A stretch of 64,000 bases of DNA, taken from NCBI GenBank assembly GCA_040386155.1, contig JAZKFZ010000002.1, positions 186,001-250,000 of the forward strand. The letters are read 5' to 3'. This document shows, one piece after another, positions 27,319-35,893 of the stretch. Positions within the stretch are counted from its first letter, which is position 1. Each line of letters opens with the position of its first letter. This DNA comes from M0103 sp040386155 (lineage in GTDB: Bacteria; Bacteroidota; Bacteroidia; Flavobacteriales_D; Crocinitomicaceae). The translations under genes and the position numbers were made by a program. The notes beneath the pieces were generated by a model. That model searched no databases. It had not been told where the DNA came from and worked only from the letters and a program-made list of their open reading frames with translations.

Positions 27319-28247
27319 GCTGCATACAATTTTAGTAGTTCATTGATGGTTGAACAAATAAAAGAAATTTGTTCGGCAGTGGTGTCTTGGTGAACAGGTA
27401 AATTTAAAATAGATGAACTGATATTGTAGGACAAGGGGAATTTCTCTTGATTTATTTGAGGAATCATTCGATAATACAAGGCACTAGTTGTAATTTCCTT
27501 CGCAATTAAATCAAAATATAATTTTTCTCGCAATCCATTATGAACGATAATCGGAAAATTTAACGGAACTATTCCATCATGCATCGTGGGCTGCATCAAC
27601 TCGAGCAACCCGTTTATCTTTAGTTCCGATAAGTACTGAAAGTAGTTTCCCCTGCGCTGTTTCGCAATTTCACTATGTTGCGATAAGGCAAATGTGCTCA
27701 ATGTTTCTTGCTTAATTCCTTCGTTTTCAGGGAGAATTTGAAAATTTATTTTTTGGGTATTGTCTACCAAAATTCCTCCATCATCTGTTGGTAGAATTTT
27801 ATGAATGGAATGAAAAGCAAAATCGCCAAATAGACCAAGTTTTTTTCCGTTGTGCAAACCATGAAGTGCATGCGCACAGTCTTCTACTAATGTTGTATTG
27901 GAGTTGGAACAGAATTTAATTACTTCTTCAAAATTGTCGGCAGGAAAGCCAAAGTAATGAATCAGCAAAAAACAATAAGATTTAGAAGGTTCAAGAGTAA
28001 TGGAGTTCAAAATTGGAGATAGGTTTTTGCTAAGATCATAAAATTGATAGGGAATTCTGCTAATTTGAATTACATCAAACACACCGCTTCCTTCGTAATC
28101 GTTGATACCAATATACGATGGAATTAGCAAGGTTTTACCCTCCTTTTGCTGCAATCTCAAAATATGCAAAAAAGCATTTCTCGCCGATTTTGTGAAGAAT
28201 TTATTTTCTTTGAAATTGCTCCTATTTTTCGCTTCTTTTTGAATCAT
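27315..28247 (-). CDS. Divergent DegT-like PLP-dependent protein
   Basis: At 310 aa it is shorter than normal DegT enzymes (~370). It keeps the fold landmarks TLLIPSYIGIND, LVEDCAHALHG (D123) and FHSIHKILPTDDGGIL, where K150 is at the PLP-lysine position. The small domain looks reduced. It may aminate a different sugar, or act as a partner of the canonical enzyme encoded next to it (4-bp overlap downstream and upstream). The role is inferred from position only. Confidence 0.65.
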   Translation of the reverse strand: MIQKEAKNRSNFKENKFFTKSARNAFLHILRLQQKEGKTLLIPSYIGINDYEGSGVFDVIQISRIPYQFYDLSKNLSPILNSITLEPSKSYCFLLIHYFGFPADNFEEVIKFCSNSNTTLVEDCAHALHGLHNGKKLGLFGDFAFHSIHKILPTDDGGILVDNTQKINFQILPENEGIKQETLSTFALSQHSEIAKQRRGNYFQYLSELKINGLLELMQPTMHDGIVPLNFPIIVHNGLREKLYFDLIAKEITTSALYYRMIPQINQEKFPLSYNISSSILNLPVHQDTTAEQISFICSTINELLKLYAA

Positions 28248-29089
28248 TTTTCTGTTGTCAGTGTTTTGTGCTTTAAAAGTAGTATTCCACTTGAGTTCTG
28301 AAGTAGGAAGGAAGTATCCGATACCCTTTGAATTGAAAACTTCTCTAGTTCAACGTTGCCACCCAGTAATAAGTTGCTTTCTGTGATAGAAAATCCCTCT
28401 AAAGTTGGTTGACCATAGAACTGTAATCGATTTATTTTAGCGTGGAGCAATTGCACATTTTCTTCGGGGTTCAAATCCATGTCTTCAACAGTATGCTTTT
28501 TATAATACTTGCCTTGGGAAACATCAATGGGAGTATACTGAATTTCTTCAGCTGCATATTGTTTCAGCACGATCACTAAACCTCTTGCGGCCATTTCATA
28601 GTTTTTACGAAAGAAATCATTCGCGAAAATAACATTTTCAAAATCTTCTTCAACAATTAAGGCAGCTTGTCCACCGTCAATTTTTTCGTCGATGAGGTGA
28701 ATGGTCGCTCCATATCGGTTGTGATTGGCAAGAATTTTCCAGAAATTCGTGTAAGCACCTCGATATTCCGGAAGAACACCCATGTGCACATTAAAGATCG
28801 GAAAGAGTTTTAAAAGTGGTGCTTTAAAAATTTGTCCATAACTGGCGACAACTCCAAAATCTGCATTGATTGCGTTAATTGTTGAGATCGTCGAAGGGTC
28901 ATTGATGTTCTGGATTTTCAAGAAGGGGATCCCGTTTAATTTTGCAATGACTTCACATAAATTGGGGTAAACACTTGCACCTTGTTCTTGTAAAAAAATC
29001 TGTTGAGGCAAAAAATTATTTTCAATTAATTCCTTCAAACAGATTGAGCTAAGTAAGCCTCCAGTGCCAAAAAATACAAAATTAGACAT
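28244..29089 (-). CDS. Sugar N-formyltransferase
   Basis: This is a formyltransferase fold with the catalytic triad N100, H102 (FNVHMGVLPEYRG) and D138 (LIDEKIDGG). It is similar to methionyl-tRNA formyltransferase but shorter (281 aa), and it sits inside a sugar operon beside an aminotransferase and a ketoisomerase. N10-formyl-tetrahydrofolate should donate a formyl group to the new amino group, giving a Qui3NFo- or Fuc3NFo-type sugar. A folate link exists through pabB elsewhere in the window, though this is probably coincidence. Confidence 0.85.
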   Translation of the reverse strand: MSNFVFFGTGGLLSSICLKELIENNFLPQQIFLQEQGASVYPNLCEVIAKLNGIPFLKIQNINDPSTISTINAINADFGVVASYGQIFKAPLLKLFPIFNVHMGVLPEYRGAYTNFWKILANHNRYGATIHLIDEKIDGGQAALIVEEDFENVIFANDFFRKNYEMAARGLVIVLKQYAAEEIQYTPIDVSQGKYYKKHTVEDMDLNPEENVQLLHAKINRLQFYGQPTLEGFSITESNLLLGGNVELEKFSIQRVSDTSFLLQNSSGILLLKHKTLTTEK

Positions 29090-30011
29090 ACTCGAATTTT
29101 AATGAATATTTATTGCTGCTTTCACAACCAATGGATTTTTTAAACGATGCTAAACCTTCATTGATGACACCAAATTCAGAAGATGGTCCTATGTCCAGAA
29201 ATTGTTTTCCCACCTGCTGATAATACTCAAAGACCAACTTTGCAAGTAAATTCATAGGTCTTAATTCCGCAAATGCACTTAAATTCCCCCAATACACCAC
29301 CATGGCAGTTGTTGAAGAAATAGTAAAAACAATTGCAGCGGCACATTGGTGCTCGTTCATTTCCAACGTAAAATAATCGATGGCAATTAATTCATTGGTG
29401 CTCTGCAAGTCTTCGAAGCTCATTTTCAATGGGAAACCCTTTTCAGCTCTATTTTTTTTGATAATAGCATACGCAGTTTCCTTTTGTTCTATTGTTTCAG
29501 CACGCGAAAATGAATAATCATTTTTCAATGCAGCACTAAGGTTTTTTCGCGCATTTCGCGCTAATCGAGAGAAGAAAGTTGTTTCGGAATCGAGTAAATA
29601 ATGTGCATTTAGATCCGAGTACTTGATGCTAAATCCATTATTTATAAGCTCATTTACCGCAAGCGAAATGAACTTTTCATCGTAAAATGTAGGAGGAAAT
29701 GAGATGTATAAACTTGTTCTATTTGTTGTTGCCCATTGAAGGAGAGACAAAGCTACCTCGGATAAATCAACTTGCGAAAAATTTCCTACGTAGATGAGTC
29801 CTCCAAAAGGCGCAGAAAAAGGGCTGTTTAAATTGCTTGCTTTTTCACCAAGGATGATTCCGTATTGGCAGTTTTCCGCAGCAAATGAAAGATAGTGAAG
29901 ATGTTCCACTTTAGCGGAATTTAGCTCGTTGAAATCCGCAGTATGAAAAATCGTGAACGCACTCGTAAATAGTTCACAGTATTCTGTTTTACTTATTTCT
30001 TTCCATCCCAT
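29082..30011 (-). CDS. FemAB/GNAT-like acyltransferase
   Basis: The 309-aa protein resembles FemAB-type acyltransferases: LARNARKNLSAALKNDYSF in the middle, then a second GNAT-like half with AAAIVFTISSTTAMVVYWGN and a closing FKKSIGCESSNKYSLKF. That final block is characteristic of polysaccharide-locus FemAB-like proteins. It may attach an acyl or aminoacyl group to the amino sugar, as an alternative to formylation by the gene downstream (8-bp overlap). It overlaps the ketoisomerase gene by 19 bp. Confidence 0.72.
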   Translation of the reverse strand: MGWKEISKTEYCELFTSAFTIFHTADFNELNSAKVEHLHYLSFAAENCQYGIILGEKASNLNSPFSAPFGGLIYVGNFSQVDLSEVALSLLQWATTNRTSLYISFPPTFYDEKFISLAVNELINNGFSIKYSDLNAHYLLDSETTFFSRLARNARKNLSAALKNDYSFSRAETIEQKETAYAIIKKNRAEKGFPLKMSFEDLQSTNELIAIDYFTLEMNEHQCAAAIVFTISSTTAMVVYWGNLSAFAELRPMNLLAKLVFEYYQQVGKQFLDIGPSSEFGVINEGLASFKKSIGCESSNKYSLKFEYV

Positions 30012-30415
30012 GATGACTGAAGGGTTTTAAATTCCTCATAATCACGAATATAATCTGCTTCATCATATTCCTTATTGGCTAGACAGATTTGAACTGCATT
30101 ATGAGAATACTGCATTGTACGCCAACTTAACTTTGGAATATACACGCCAATATTGGGACGATCTAAATTAAAATCAAATATTTTTCCTGTTATAGTTTCT
30201 ATTTTTATCTGAACTGTACCTGCTACTGCAAACAGTACTTGTTCAAGGTGATAATGCGCATGATGTCCTCGTTTTATCTCCTCTGGCGTAAAATAAGTCC
30301 AATAGATGCGTTTGACTTCAATTGGCAATAATTCCTTTTCTGAAAGTGAAATATAGCCTTGGGCAGAGTTTCCAATTTTCGGAAAATCAATAATATATGG
30401 TTCTAAATTAGGCAT
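29993..30415 (-). CDS. FdtA/QdtA-type sugar 3,4-ketoisomerase
   Basis: A cupin of 140 aa with the FdtA signature: VKRIYWTYFTPEEIKRGHHAHYHLEQVLFAVAG (read in parts), where the histidines H51, H52 and H54 include the catalytic pair, and a closing PKLSWRTMQYSHNAVQICLAN with YDEADYIRDYEEF. The family converts dTDP-4-keto-6-deoxyglucose to the 3-keto sugar. Product stereochemistry (Fuc or Qui) cannot be decided by eye. ATG 30415 is chosen over GTG 30430. It overlaps the ABC ATPase gene by 8 bp. Confidence 0.9.
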   Translation of the reverse strand: MPNLEPYIIDFPKIGNSAQGYISLSEKELLPIEVKRIYWTYFTPEEIKRGHHAHYHLEQVLFAVAGTVQIKIETITGKIFDFNLDRPNIGVYIPKLSWRTMQYSHNAVQICLANKEYDEADYIRDYEEFKTLQSSWDGKK

Positions 30416-31613
30416 GGTTGATAAATTCACTTTTTAGTAATAGTTGAGGCTTTAATACACCTGGTAATAGTTTGTAGTTTCCGTCTTCAATCGAATTTTC
30501 AATATCAAAACTGATGATTTCTTCGCAATGCATCAATAGATAGGTGGAATTTTGACCAAAAAGAATATTTAAATAGTACGTTCCGGCATTCAATAAATGT
30601 GCAGGGATTTTACCACTCACATGATACACGCCTTTTTTTGAGCCATTTTCTTCGTCTATATAAGTGCCGCGGTGAAAGATGATAACATCGTCTATGTTGC
30701 GCAATTCAAAAGTCGTATCGATGGTAGAATTAAGAGTTTTATTAACAAAGCTAATTTCAAAATCCACTCCTGATTCAACTGAAAGCACTGTTCCAATAGT
30801 TGGAGTGAGCTGAAAAGAGAGTACTTCAATAAATTCGTTATTAAATTTACTAAAATCAGTTTTATTCGATTGATTCGTTGAAATTTTATAGTATTCATTA
30901 ATCGTTTCATCGATCCCTCCACTAAATGGCAAAGCACCTTGATGCATCAAAATACCTTTGTTGCAAAGTGCTTTTATGGCAGCAATATTGTGACTTACAA
31001 ACAATACTGTTCTACCTGCGTTGGCAACATCTTTCATTTTTCCGATGCATTTTTTCTGAAACTCTGCATCACCAACAGCTAACACTTCATCGATAATTAG
31101 GATTTCAGGCTCTAAATGAGCTGCTACAGCAAAAGCCAATCGAACATACATCCCAGAAGAATAGTGTTTTACTGGAGTGTCTATGAATTTTTCAATTCCT
31201 GAAAAAGCAACAATTTCATCAAATTTTGAAGTGACTTCCTTTCGCGTCATTCCTAGGATTGTACCATTCAAAAAAATATTTTCTCTTCCTGTTAATTCAG
31301 GATGAAATCCGGTTCCTACCTCCAACAATGAAGCAATTCTCCCATTGATTTCAATTGCTCCAGCACTAGGTTTTGTAATCTGCGAAAGAATTTTGAGAAG
31401 GGTACTTTTACCAGCACCGTTTTTACCAATAATGCCAACAGCATCTCCTTTCTGAATATCGAAGCTTACGTTGTTGACAGCAAAAAATTGCTCCGTTTTA
31501 GATGCTCGTTTAGAAAATAGCGATGCCAAGGTGCCTCGAAGACTTCCATCTTTCTGCTTTCCAATCACATATTTTTTGGAAACACCTTTTACACTAATCG
31601 CTACTTCACTCAT
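30408..31613 (-). CDS. wzt: Polysaccharide ABC transporter ATP-binding protein (Wzt/TagH type)
   Basis: Walker A GIIGKNGAGKSTLL, signature HYSSGMYVRLAFAVAAHL and Walker B EILIIDEVLAVGD are all present. A C-terminal domain of ~150 residues (about 250-401) has beta-rich Wzt_C-like sequence (FEISFVNKTLN, YHVSGKIPAHLLNAGTYYLNILF), which in other systems binds the modified end of the glycan. It works with the permease encoded 43 bp upstream to move lipid-linked polysaccharide across the inner membrane. Confidence 0.94.
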   Translation of the reverse strand: MSEVAISVKGVSKKYVIGKQKDGSLRGTLASLFSKRASKTEQFFAVNNVSFDIQKGDAVGIIGKNGAGKSTLLKILSQITKPSAGAIEINGRIASLLEVGTGFHPELTGRENIFLNGTILGMTRKEVTSKFDEIVAFSGIEKFIDTPVKHYSSGMYVRLAFAVAAHLEPEILIIDEVLAVGDAEFQKKCIGKMKDVANAGRTVLFVSHNIAAIKALCNKGILMHQGALPFSGGIDETINEYYKISTNQSNKTDFSKFNNEFIEVLSFQLTPTIGTVLSVESGVDFEISFVNKTLNSTIDTTFELRNIDDVIIFHRGTYIDEENGSKKGVYHVSGKIPAHLLNAGTYYLNILFGQNSTYLLMHCEEIISFDIENSIEDGNYKLLPGVLKPQLLLKSEFINHA

Positions 31614-31656
31614 ATTTTTAATTGCAACTTACAAATTGTAAATTAATAATTGTTTA

Positions 31657-32490
31657 TTAAACAAAGTCCGCCATTTCATCCTCCACTTTTCTGAAATAGA
31701 GCAATGAAGTGATGAAAATAAGGAGTACCATTCCAAAGGAAATCAATGAATATAAATCAGGTGGATTTCCACCAAATAATGTCCAACGAAATCCTTGAAT
31801 AACACCTGCCATTGGGTTTAAATAATAGATTCCTGCCGCCCAACTAGGTAAGCGTTGCACTGCAAATTCAGCAGGGTAAGCAACAGGAGTGATATACAAT
31901 CCAATTTGAACGATGAATGGCAAAACATGCTGGAAGTCACGAAAACGAACTGTTAACGCTGACATCCAAATTCCCATACCAAGAGCAGCGAGTACTCCAA
32001 TCAAAAGAAAAATGGGAGCCAACCAAATGTTTGCACTTGGAACAATGCCATAATAAATCATCAAAATAATAAGAATCACAAGCGTAATTCCAAAATCTAC
32101 AAAACCAATTAAAGCTTTGGATAGTGGAATTATCAATCGAGGAAAGTAGATTTTCTTTATCATACCTTGATTGGCGATAATAGAATTTCCGGAATTGGTT
32201 AACACATAAGAAAAATAACTCCAAACACTCATCCCAGAAACGGTATACAAAAGGTGCGGAACTTCAGTTTTTACGCCAACAAATAAGCCAAAAACCAAGT
32301 ACAAAATTAAAATCGTGAGCGCTGGTTGCACAATTGCCCATAGAAGTCCAATACTTGTTTGGGCATAGCGCACCTTGAAATCACGCCAAGAAAGCGTGTA
32401 AAATAGATCCTTGTAGCGGTATAGTTCCCGAAAATCTGGAATGATGGAACGTTGATCGGCGCGAATGACTTTCCTTGAAGGATGTGACAT
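31657..32490 (-). CDS. wzm: Polysaccharide ABC transporter permease (Wzm/TagG type)
   Basis: The 277-aa protein has an amphipathic N terminus (RELYRYKDLFYTLSWRDFKVRYAQTSIGLLW, the ABC-2 gate-helix signature, read in parts) and six membrane segments, with the PVAYPAEF and YYLNPMAGVIQGFRW blocks of Wzm. First gene of the long operon. ATG 32490 is preferred to 32538 because a good promoter (32495-32523) lies between them. Confidence 0.93.
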   Translation of the reverse strand: MSHPSRKVIRADQRSIIPDFRELYRYKDLFYTLSWRDFKVRYAQTSIGLLWAIVQPALTILILYLVFGLFVGVKTEVPHLLYTVSGMSVWSYFSYVLTNSGNSIIANQGMIKKIYFPRLIIPLSKALIGFVDFGITLVILIILMIYYGIVPSANIWLAPIFLLIGVLAALGMGIWMSALTVRFRDFQHVLPFIVQIGLYITPVAYPAEFAVQRLPSWAAGIYYLNPMAGVIQGFRWTLFGGNPPDLYSLISFGMVLLIFITSLLYFRKVEDEMADFV

Positions 32491-32494
32491 AGAA

Positions 32495-32523
32495 CAAATG
32501 TAGAAAAATCTTGTCAATTGCAA
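32495..32523 (-). promoter_or_regulatory. Promoter of the polysaccharide export operon
   Basis: On the minus strand, TTG (32521-32523), an 18-bp spacer and TACATTTG (32495-32502, a full match to TAnnTTTG) are followed by 4 nt and the wzm ATG. The transcript would be leaderless or nearly so. It is probably the main promoter for the 13 genes down to 19789. Confidence 0.62.
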
Positions 32524-32571
32524 GTTACTTAAGTTCATTTTGGTAGATGAATTTTGCTTTTATTTACAAGC

Positions 32572-32602
32572 TTTGTTGAATACAATCAAAAAACTATCTT
32601 TG
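32572..32602 (+). promoter_or_regulatory. nadC promoter
   Basis: TTTG (32572-32575), a 19-bp spacer and TATCTTTG (32595-32602) match the Bacteroidota housekeeping consensus exactly. The nadC ATG begins 4 nt later, so the leader is minimal. Confidence 0.65.
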
Positions 32603-32606
32603 CCAG

Positions 32607-33443
32607 ATGCTCGATGAAATTATTGATAACGCACTTCGCGAGGACGTAGGTGAAGGTGATCACTCTACATTGGCGTGCGTGCCTCAGCATGCGCAAGGAA
32701 AGGCAAAATTATTGGTGAAAGAAGATGGAATTATTGCAGGAGTTGAATTAGCGCAAAAAATTTTTCATCGATTTGATCCTACGTTGCAAGTGAATTTATT
32801 GATGAAGGATGGTGATTCAATCAAAAAGGGAGATATCGCTTTTACAGTGGAGGGAAGCTCCAGATCTATTTTAACAACAGAGCGTTTGGTACTCAATTGC
32901 ATGCAACGAATGAGTGGGATTGCAACAAACACGCATCATTATTGCGAATTGATTGCAGGTACAAATACAAAGTTGCTCGACACTCGAAAAACAACTCCAG
33001 GTGTGCGTTTATTAGAAAAATGGGCCGTGAAGATTGGAGGAGGGGAGAATCATCGCTTTGCCCTCTATGATATGGTAATGTTGAAAGACAATCATATCGA
33101 TTACGCCGGTGGCATCAAGAATGCAATCGAACGAACGCAGCGCTATTTGAAGGAAAACCAAAAGGAATTAAAAATAGAAATTGAAGTTCGAAATGAAGAT
33201 GAATTGAGGCAAGTGCTTGCAATTGGAGGAGTGAATCGTATTATGTTGGACAATTTTACTCCCGAAAAAATTCGAGAAGTATTGCATTTAATTCCTGCCG
33301 AAATTGAAACAGAAGCATCGGGTGGAATTAACGAATCTACCATTCGCGCATTTGCTGAAACCGGGGTTCAATACATTTCTGTAGGAGCATTAACGCATCA
33401 CATAAAGAGTTTAGACCTAAGTTTGAAAGCAGATTTTAGTTGA
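32607..33443 (+). CDS. nadC: Nicotinate-nucleotide pyrophosphorylase (carboxylating)
   Basis: The protein makes nicotinate mononucleotide from quinolinate and PRPP in NAD synthesis. Motifs are TTERLVLNCMQRMSGIATNT, LDTRKTTPGVRLLEKWAVKI, GGGENHRFALYDMVMLKDNHI (read in parts) and EASGGINESTIRAFAETGV. The length of 278 aa is standard. It is followed at 59 bp by a DUF4783-type gene and then rlmH, an order I recall from other Bacteroidota genomes. Confidence 0.96.
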   Translation: MLDEIIDNALREDVGEGDHSTLACVPQHAQGKAKLLVKEDGIIAGVELAQKIFHRFDPTLQVNLLMKDGDSIKKGDIAFTVEGSSRSILTTERLVLNCMQRMSGIATNTHHYCELIAGTNTKLLDTRKTTPGVRLLEKWAVKIGGGENHRFALYDMVMLKDNHIDYAGGIKNAIERTQRYLKENQKELKIEIEVRNEDELRQVLAIGGVNRIMLDNFTPEKIREVLHLIPAEIETEASGGINESTIRAFAETGVQYISVGALTHHIKSLDLSLKADFS

Positions 33444-33502
33444 TAGAAATCGTTTAATCTATGGTACAATAATTGTTAACAAAAGATAACAAATTTAAGA
33501 TA

Positions 33503-33886
33503 ATGACTTTCATTTATAGTTCAATAGTTGCCATTTTACTTTCATTTTCAATGCAAGTTGACGTTCCGTATTCTGCGTTAGAGAAGGCTTTTACAAGTAA
33601 TAATGCATCGGGAATTACCACTTCGGGAAAGGATAAATTAATGATGAATGTGCTGGGGAAAGAGGGTGCGTACAGCAAAATGCAAGCTGAACAAGTGCTC
33701 AAAGATTTCTTTTCTAAAAAGCCTGACGGTCAATTTCAATTTATATTTAAAGGGAAAGTGAACGCTGAAGGAACATTTGCGATTGGAAATTACGAATACA
33801 AAGGAGAGACTTATCGGGTAACAATTCACTTCAAAAAAGAAGGCTCTGACTACAAAATTGAGAGTTTGAATATTGAAAAATCGTAG
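33503..33886 (+). CDS. DUF4783-like small secreted protein
   Basis: The 127-residue protein has a short signal-like N terminus (MTFIYSSIVAILLSFSMQ) and a compact domain with GKEGAYSKMQAEQVLKDFF and a beta-strand end EGSDYKIESLNIE. The fold resembles NTF2-like DUF4783 proteins, which occur between nadC and rlmH in Bacteroidota. Function is unknown. ATG at 33503 gives the signal peptide at the N terminus; a TTG at 33473 would place 10 charged residues before it. Confidence 0.8.
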   Translation: MTFIYSSIVAILLSFSMQVDVPYSALEKAFTSNNASGITTSGKDKLMMNVLGKEGAYSKMQAEQVLKDFFSKKPDGQFQFIFKGKVNAEGTFAIGNYEYKGETYRVTIHFKKEGSDYKIESLNIEKS

Positions 33887-33985
33887 GGTTTCTGCGTCTC
33901 GGCTTCGCTCCAAAGAAGAAACTCAGACATCACTCCCCCCCAATTCGTTTAATTCGTGCCATTCGTGGTCAAATCCCTATCTTTG
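33887..33985 (+). promoter_or_regulatory. Degenerate G+C-rich repeat and rlmH promoter
   Basis: GTTTCT (33888-33893) pairs with AGAAAC (33917-33922) around CTCGGCTTCGCTCC (33898-33911), which resembles the 21-bp unit at 8771. An AATTCGTGCCATTCGTGG block (33951-33968) leads into TATCTTTG (33978-33985), a full TAnnTTTG match, 4 nt before the rlmH ATG. The upstream element is weak (TTCG, 21-bp spacer). Confidence 0.5.
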
Positions 33986-33989
33986 AATC

Positions 33990-34463
33990 ATGAAAATCAA
34001 ATTTATCTGTATAGGTAAAACGGGAAAAGACTTCCTCATAGCTGGAGAGAATGAGTATCTCGGCCGATTAAAACATTACCTTTCAGTGGAGCGCATTGAG
34101 ATTCCGGATCTAAAAAACCAATCCAAGTTAAGTTTTGATCAGATTAAAGAGGCGGAAGGGAAGGACATATTTTCTAAAATTTCACCATCTGATCATGTCA
34201 TCTTATTGGATGAAAATGGCAAGCAGTTCGGTTCCGAAGAATTTGCCATCTTCTTCCAAGATAAAATGAATGCGGGGATTAAAACCATGGTAGTTGTAGT
34301 TGGAGGAGCTTTTGGCTTTTCTTCAGCGATGTATGAGCGAGCAAATGCGAAAATTAGTTTGTCGAAAATGACGTTTTCTCATCAAATGATTCGCATGATT
34401 TTCTTTGAACAGCTTTATCGAGCGATGACAATTTTGAAGAATGAACCCTATCATCACCGGTGA
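33990..34463 (+). CDS. rlmH: 23S rRNA (pseudouridine1915-N3)-methyltransferase
   Basis: The trefoil-knot SPOUT fold shows in VVVVGGAFGFSSAMYERANAKISLSKMTFSHQMIR (in parts) and the C-terminal FFEQLYRAMTILKNEPYHH. The start MKIKFICIGKTGKDFL is the RlmH N terminus, and 157 aa is the standard length. It methylates pseudouridine 1915 in helix 69 of the large ribosomal RNA. Confidence 0.97.
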   Translation: MKIKFICIGKTGKDFLIAGENEYLGRLKHYLSVERIEIPDLKNQSKLSFDQIKEAEGKDIFSKISPSDHVILLDENGKQFGSEEFAIFFQDKMNAGIKTMVVVVGGAFGFSSAMYERANAKISLSKMTFSHQMIRMIFFEQLYRAMTILKNEPYHHR

Positions 34464-34507
34464 GAATGTACAATTTAAAATGTATCATGTACCATGGGAT
34501 TTAATTG

Positions 34508-35881
34508 TTAATTAGGAGGTAATTGTTCATTAATAGATGGTTGTTTATTCTCGTCTGCTTGAGCATCATTCAAGCCCATTTCGAACGTTAGGAGCGTTGC
34601 TACAAAAGGTAAAACGGCAGCTTTAAATCGCACGAGTACTCCAAAGAGCACCCCAGTAAATCCAGCCATAAAAGCCATTAAGATAGCATAGTAAAAGAGA
34701 TACATCATTAACTCATTTTTTCGAATTTGATTAATTTTTTTCCTAAATTTCTTTGTTCTGAAAAAACGCCATGTGAGGTAAATCAAGATTATACTTTCAA
34801 TTCCATTTAAAATCAATGTAACAGACAAGGCTTCCCAAATATAGGGTCGGTAAATTCCTGCAACGACGGCAAAAGGAAAGGCTTTAATCATTCCAAAAGC
34901 AGAAAAATCTGTAATACCTAGGTCATATTTTTTACTTCCATACGTTTCATTATGTGTGAAATCTTGATTGATAATTGCTGCTTCATCAATGTAACTCTGG
35001 AAAGCATTTCCTTGGGTCGACATGAGAAAGAAAGTACCGGTAAAAAAAACAATAAGTAATAGGTAGTTGATTGTGCTTGCAAAGCCCTGGTAGCTGGTGA
35101 GACGCTGTCTTATTTTTGAAGTAAAAACAAACAAGATTGGCGCAAATAGAGCCATTAAGTACACTGTTCTGATTTGAGCAATTAAATAGACGGAAATAAA
35201 AAACGTAATCCAATTCCAGAGCGACATTTTTTCGCCTCTAAGAAAGATCTTGAAAAGACTTACTATAATATAAAAAGTTGCTGTTATGGAGATCATGTCT
35301 TTTGAAACCGTAGCGCACCAAAATGAAACGGAAGGAATAAATAAAATTGCAAATGCTGCATAACCGTGTGAATGGCTTTTTAACTTAACAACTAAATCAT
35401 AGAATTTCCATGAAACATTGGCCAATATAAAAGAAGCTAAAAAACTGGATCCCCAATAACTTTTGAATGTTATTAAAGAAAAAAACGAAAATATTTTACA
35501 GATAAACCAAGCTTCATTTTCTCTATAGATCGAAATTGGTGGTATGCCAGTTGATGCGTTAAATCTATAGGGGTAAGAAGATGGTGAAGTGGTGTTCCAC
35601 ATTTCTGTAAAATAATAGGAAGGATTGTCAAAAAGCAAATTATTCAATTTTATTGCTCCGTCGAAGTAGGAAACAGTATCTCCACCGTCATAGTAAAACA
35701 TGGAATAGTAGACCCCGTAGACCAATCCTAATGTTAACTTGAAGTAGACATTCCGCATATAATATCGGTAATGTGGTTTTTCTGAATTAATACTTTTGAT
35801 AAAAAATGCAACAGCAAGAATTACTAACAGCCACGAGAGGGCTGCAAAGATTTCAATAAGGCCGAAATAGTCTTTTGTCAT
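34508..35881 (-). CDS. Polytopic inner-membrane protein of unknown function
   Basis: The 457-aa protein has about ten hydrophobic segments spread over the whole length and a loop FYDGGDTVSYFDGA after the third. The final ~25 residues are charged and cytoplasmic. It is not a recognised transporter. Its size and layout resemble polysaccharide polymerases of the EpsG/Wzy kind, but I see no diagnostic motif. It follows the truncated gene at 35894 after only 12 bp, so it is translated from the same transcript. It converges on rlmH. Confidence 0.6.
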   Translation of the reverse strand: MTKDYFGLIEIFAALSWLLVILAVAFFIKSINSEKPHYRYYMRNVYFKLTLGLVYGVYYSMFYYDGGDTVSYFDGAIKLNNLLFDNPSYYFTEMWNTTSPSSYPYRFNASTGIPPISIYRENEAWFICKIFSFFSLITFKSYWGSSFLASFILANVSWKFYDLVVKLKSHSHGYAAFAILFIPSVSFWCATVSKDMISITATFYIIVSLFKIFLRGEKMSLWNWITFFISVYLIAQIRTVYLMALFAPILFVFTSKIRQRLTSYQGFASTINYLLLIVFFTGTFFLMSTQGNAFQSYIDEAAIINQDFTHNETYGSKKYDLGITDFSAFGMIKAFPFAVVAGIYRPYIWEALSVTLILNGIESIILIYLTWRFFRTKKFRKKINQIRKNELMMYLFYYAILMAFMAGFTGVLFGVLVRFKAAVLPFVATLLTFEMGLNDAQADENKQPSINEQLPPN

Positions 35882-35893
35882 GTAAATACTGTG

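Noticed and set aside
28244..29089. Methionyl-tRNA formyltransferase (fmt)
   Set aside because: Shorter than Fmt, lacks its usual neighbours, and overlaps sugar aminotransferase and acyltransferase genes.
34464..34507. Terminator between rlmH and the convergent membrane protein
   Set aside because: Only a weak GTAC-based hairpin with no T-run is visible; not enough to call.
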